Assembly: GCA_963969595.1 (NCBI GenBank)
Contig: OZ018413.1
Span: 9,724,211-9,788,210, forward strand
Direction of reading: 5' to 3'
DNA: 64,000 bases
From: Neckera pumila
Lineage: Eukaryota; Streptophyta; Bryopsida; Hypnales; Neckeraceae
Translations under genes and position numbers: made by a program
Part shown: positions 59,395-64,000 of the stretch, piece by piece
Position numbering within the stretch: the first letter of the stretch is position 1
How the letters are laid out: every line of letters starts with the position of its first letter
The notes under the pieces: generated by a model
What the model was told of the DNA's origin: nothing
The model's database searches: none
Seen by the model: the letters and a program-made list of their open reading frames with translations, nothing else

Positions 59395-61770
59395 TCACGG
59401 GGATCAGTGCCTTAGAAAAATAAGGATATAGGTGCGACCAACCACTGTTTTATAGGGGAGTATTACTTTTTTTTTTTTTTGGACATGCTATAATTATGTA
59501 ATTTTCTACTTTGGATTAATAGAGAAGGAACTTGCATTATTTATAATTCCAATTTTCTATGAATAAGTGATATACTAAATTAGATTGAAAAAAAAATTCT
59601 ACTATAGTTTTTGGCTTACATCAAATAGGCTGGTTTGGTTTTAGAAAAATTCTTAAAATATATAATGCAGCATGGCCAATGACAATTCAAGTTACAATCA
59701 AATTTTCTGGAAGAAAGCTTTTATTGTAAAATGTTTTTTGAGTCAAGCTTCACCTAATATCTCATAGAATTAAACCTAATCTTAGAGCTTGTAAGTGTTT
59801 ATAGTGTCACCAAAAAGCATTTGAATTTATTCTGCTAGAATTGACAAGCTTATTATAGTATGATATCAATCATATTAGGACACACAACAAAGTTTTTGTG
59901 CACAATGATGTAGTAAGAAATATAATGTTCTCATTGTGTTTACAAACACAATGAGTGGGACCAAAATGTGCGTATCATGCATCCATAAACAAAACTAAGG
60001 TTTAGGGTCTAGATGCTAACATGCACTATTATAACCTTTGCTTAAAATCCCTTGCACCTGCATTGCAGCAAACACACTTGCATCAATGGAAATGTCAAAG
60101 AAAAAAATGGGTTCACAACTTCACAAGCACATATGGCCACACTTGAAGAGCAAATGCAAAAGGAGAATGAAATCCTAAAACCAAATTGAAGACCTCCGTG
60201 ATGTCAAGCTTTTTGACTCATAGAATGAGTTTCATAGAAACCAACCCAAACTATGACAAAGCTATCATATATGCATGCTACAGCTTCCAGAGGTAAGGGA
60301 ATAGCTAACCTCAAAAAACAACATTGGCCAAGAAGGCTACTCATGCAGCTCTCATACAGTAAACGTAAATACTAACTGATACAACGCTCACTATTCAAAT
60401 TATGGTAATCAAACTCATAATTGCAGATTTTGAGGTTATACTATACATAAAAGAACTAGAATTGGATATTTCTTGTATTTCATACCTGGTCACAGAGGTC
60501 GGTGGGACGGTGTAATCCAATTGCGACTGTTGGGTTGCACTCTTGCTCCACGAGGGACTTGAATCTCTACAAGGCCCCAACCATCTTGCAAAATATTGCG
60601 GAGAGTCTGCAACTCCACAGCAAAAAGGTCCTTCAGAGGTGCAGAACGCAGTTTCTCATCCATGACGTGCTGCACTACCCATGAACAAGAAAGAAGAAAA
60701 AAAGCACGCTCATACAACGCAGGAATGACATAAACACTGTCAGTTACAGGATTCATGGCCTTGAACTTCTTCAATATTTGACACTCATCTTGGAAGTCCT
60801 AAAAGAGGAAGGGCCACTCCACGCATCCCCCGTTCTCCAAGCGCATGCGCAAATCCGCGTAAGTGTCACCCGAGTGGCAAAAAAAGGGATTTAGCAGCTC
60901 CGGCCGCCCAACATTAGCTTCTATCAAGTAGAGTCTAATTTTGAAATTGAGCGCCATCATAAATCCTACCTTGAACACAAAGAATTTGTCGTTACACCCA
61001 AAACCACATTTGGATCCAATATGCAAGAGAAATGCAACCTAAACCCTGAAAACTAAACCCTACATACAAAATGCAGATTCGCCCCAAACTGCAACGAGGG
61101 CTGTTTTGGGATGCCCCCACCGAACCACCCTAAATCCTAAACCCCTCGGCCAAAGCAAACCCAACGATGCACACGCAACGAACTCCAGCAACGGTTGGGT
61201 TCAGGTGAGGCAAATTGAACTGTGGAAACCCTAAACCATACAGCATCCAGATTGCCCAATTCAACTAACCCTAAGTTCAATCTAGCAAGACGTGCAGTGT
61301 ATGCTGTAAGAAAAAGTATTTACAGTAGTCAGACATTAAATTCTATGCTATATACAATGTAAAACTTAGTTGTAAGAGTAGTTAAGTTACTGTAGGAATC
61401 CGAGAGAAGTAAATGAACTAAAGTATATTTCCTATAGTACAATACTATGCTCTTAGTAATAGTGAATTTAATTTTTTTGTCCTCACTAATATGCCACTTT
61501 CAAAGTAGCTGAGAAAGTAGCAATTTCAGACTTTTGGCCAAAATTTTTAATATAAAGGGGGCTATTTTAGTACTACTGCATTTTCTAATGCGGCCTATTA
61601 TTCCATATCCTATAGTACTTTAAAGACGTCCAAAGCCATTTTCTATACCCTATATTACTCTAAACTCTTTTATAATTTTTTGACCAAATGATTCTAAAAT
61701 ACCCTATCATTTGTTTGCACCTATATTGCTACTCTGCCCGTTCACTACCCCCACCCCCCACCCCACCCCA
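59395..61770. mobile_element. 2.4-kb gene-carrying insertion with 11-bp target duplication (MULE-like)
   Basis: AGCTTTAAGGC is present at 59384-59394 and at 61771-61781, inside a TTAA element whose sequence is continuous once the insertion is removed. Duplications of 9-11 bp are typical of Mutator-like elements. The ends share only a short inverted similarity (ATATAGGTGCGACCAA near 59425 and ATATAGGTGCAAACAA in complement near 61730), so terminal repeats are weak. A GC-rich gene fragment on the minus strand occupies 60486-61250. No transposase was seen. A Pack-MULE is the best reading. Confidence 0.6.
60486..60960 (-). pseudogene. Gene fragment of unknown function inside the 2.4-kb insertion
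   Basis: The ATG at 60960 (MMALNFKIRLYLIEANVGRP) opens a frame that continues to the splice donor ACCAG|GTATGA at 60486. It is interrupted by one TAG after EWPFLF and reaches a TGA just before the donor. The rest reads as a folded protein: HSGDTYADLRMRLENGG, MNPVTDSVYVIPALYERAFF, KDLFAVELQTLRNILQDGW. The upstream 300 bp are GC-rich and leader-like. TAG again fits a former CAG. No family is recognised. A single damaged exon within a mobile insertion suggests a captured gene copy. Confidence 0.45.
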
Positions 61771-61839
61771 AGCTTTAAGGCCCAACAATTTTCAAAACTT
61801 TTGACTACATGGTTAAAAAGTTCCTATATGTGTAGATAA

Positions 61840-64000
61840 CCAAGTTGAATAGCATTTTTATAAATTTTTGGAGCTTATTGAAGGGTACTTTGGAGTAATT
61901 TGGTAGTGAATTGGTCTTTTATGGTGTCTAATTTGGATTGTTTTGATTGTTTGTTTAAGTCCATTTGAGGTCCTTTTACTACCCAATTGGATTGTTTTTC
62001 AAGCAAGAGTTGATGTCATGGTTTTGTGAATGTCCCAAGTTGTGAAGAGGTAGTGAAGTTCAATTTGGTATGTAGTGAATTGGAATCAACGGTTGTCCAG
62101 CCAAATTGGATGAATTACTATCAAGTAGAGTCAATTCATTTTTGGAATGGTAGCTATGTCTTTTAAAATCCAATTTGGTAGTTGAAGTCAGTTGGTCATC
62201 CTCTCCAAGTTGGTAACCATCATGGCAAGGAATCCTATTAGGTCCTTGTGGCTTTCATTTTTCTTTATCCACAGCAAGTGAAGCTAGTGCGAGTCCCAGT
62301 CAGGGAGGTTGGTATTTTGATTTTGTTTGTGATTTCCTAGTTTGGAAGTGTGTCTATATTGATCCAGGGTTGGATCGGTGTGTTTGAGTAAGTCCAAGTT
62401 CCTAGTCGGAGATGTATATGTGCTTGCGTGTGGCAAGGTGTTATGTGCAGAATTGTGAAGATTTTATAATGGAGAAATTGTCCAAGTCGGGAGTTGATTT
62501 GGAAGAATGTGTATTAATGATGGAATTTATGAAAGTCCGTGTTTAAAAGAATGAGATGTAGTGGATGTATGCAGTAATTTCAAGTTGGAGCAAGTAGTTG
62601 AATTTATAGATTTCAAACTTGGATTGATAGTTGTGCAGATGATGAAATCTATTTGGAGAGATATGTGAGAAAGAGAACCAAATTGTAATATTTTGATTGA
62701 ATGTTTTGAGCTTAATTGGAAATTTTTCTAATTGATGGAGTTGGATTTGTAGTGTCGTTGTAATATGTTTTTGGTGATGGAATTCCAAATTGGATTAACT
62801 GATTAGCATAGATTTTCTACTTGACCGTCTCCCTTGGAACGAACTTATTATACTAATAGGGTAATTTCCAAATAGGTCATTATCCTTCTTCAACATTTGC
62901 AAAATGTAGATAAGCTCTGGTCGTCAAATTATATTTAAACAAAACCCAAGGCTACTAGTAAAGTTTGTTCCGAGCGAGGCTATTAAATAGGGATACTTCT
63001 AATTACCAAATGAGTCATTGCAATTATAGAAAATATAAAGAAAATTCATTCCTTAACCACAAGCATAAATGTTTTTCTTACGCGGTAATATCTAATTGCT
63101 AGATTTGACACTCCACTCTTAAAGGCCACAAGGGTTAAGATATTCTCCCAAATTGATATTTAATCTTTTCTATCTGTAATACTTCTTTTCATCTTTTTCT
63201 TTAAACTCCTTTTATCTTTCCAACTTGGATTCTTTAACCAGCCTCGCAGTCTGATTGCAACAACTACCAATTTGGTTTTTTTACTGCTCCAGTTGCACCC
63301 TTATTCCAATTAGGTTCAATACACCACAGGTACAATTTGAAATTAGTCACTCTGTCGCCAAATTTGTCTTGTCTGCCGACTTGGGAACCAACTCAATTCT
63401 CTCCACTAACTTAGTCTTTTCAACTTTTGCATCACCACATGGCTTACTGAAACTACTACTTTGGCAAAATTTGCATTTTTTAAACACTGATTCGGAATTA
63501 ATTCTTATCTGATTTGTATTATTCCTACTAAGGCAATTATTTCTATTTAAATCACTCATTCATGTAATCTCATTCACCACTCAAAATCAAATTGGAATAC
63601 ACAGAGACAACATTCAGCTTTTATATCACTTCCAACTTGAACTGTAAGCACTCTTATATCCCGATTTGGATTTAACATACATTCAACTTTATCCAACTAG
63701 TATACATTTGAACACCATGTAAGTAATTTTGATTAACTTACAACTTGGAGTCTTTTAAATTATACTACAATGACATACACCAACCCAAATTGAATCATCA
63801 AAATACGGAAGCACAATTAATTTCTAATTTGCTCAACACTGCTCTCACTAACACAGTAATCTCATGTATCCATACAATTAGGGTTCAACATTACAATCTT
63901 CACATGCACTCAAACACCATTCATCACACTCACAACACCAATTTGGTTGAAAACTGAATTCATATTCATTTCCAAAATTGGGCGATTAAATCACTGTTAT
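61840..64000. other. Strand-asymmetric region with recurring CAATTTGG/CAAGTTGG words
   Basis: Up to about 62800 the plus strand is G/T-rich and C-poor. From about 62850 onward it is C-rich and G-poor. Both halves are dense in CAATTTGG, CAAGTTGG and their complements. No gene, promoter or terminal repeat was found, and the right border lies outside the window. Confidence 0.4.

Noticed and set aside
61030..61270. Telomere-like CCCTAAA words
   Set aside because: There are only a few scattered CTAAACCCT words, not a tandem array. They lie in a leader-like GC-rich patch of the gene fragment.
1..64000. tRNA, rRNA, CRISPR array, bacterial operons
   Set aside because: No cloverleaf-type, ribosomal or spaced-repeat pattern was noticed. 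The short frames scattered through the AT-rich parts are chance ORFs.

Overview
This window looks like nuclear DNA of a land plant. It is strongly AT-rich, has spliceosomal introns with GT..AG borders and TATA promoters, carries a gene whose protein ends in two WRC-type Cys/His modules (a plant-specific zinc-binding fold), and is crowded with small non-autonomous DNA transposons. I cannot name the species. A non-flowering plant is possible, but that is only an impression. There are no rRNA or tRNA genes, CRISPR arrays or bacterial features. All boundaries come from reading the sequence by eye.

Layout. Positions 1-3,070 hold two decayed coding loci: long reading frames with no frameshift, broken only by TAG or TGA. 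Positions 3,600-5,800 hold copy A of a three-copy gene family, a chimeric pseudogene. Positions 7,700-11,430 are mobile-element remnants. From about 11,690 to 57,660 there is an old head-to-tail tandem segmental duplication. Unit 1 is about 11,690-31,380 and unit 2 about 32,060-57,660. Each unit carries one family copy: copy B (18.0-20.7 kb, reading frame open but WRC region lost) and copy C (36.8-40.2 kb, complete). Beyond 57.7 kb come more nested elements, one of them a 2.4-kb insertion with an 11-bp target duplication that carries a gene fragment. The last 2 kb show an abrupt strand-composition switch.

The main gene family. Copy C encodes about 574 residues in three coding exons. It has an acidic, Ser-rich N-terminus, a predicted winged-helix-like domain (about residues 160-226), an SRKRK nuclear-localisation-type motif followed by an acidic Ser patch, and two consecutive C-x(11-14)-C-x10-C-x2-H modules followed by a basic stretch. 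This suggests a nuclear DNA- or chromatin-binding regulator. No described family with this exact order comes to mind.

The mobile elements. Comparing the two tandem units gives matched filled and empty insertion sites. These reveal: a family of about 0.75-1 kb elements with CCCCTAAAGGACC ends that insert at TTAA (piggyBac-like target use); two families of large near-perfect palindromes (0.4-1.1 kb), one with a 4-bp target duplication; a CATTAG-ended MITE family; a PIF/Harbinger-like MITE with TTA duplication; and a MITE pair sharing an inner core. The long palindromes could be transcribed into hairpin RNAs, which is inference.
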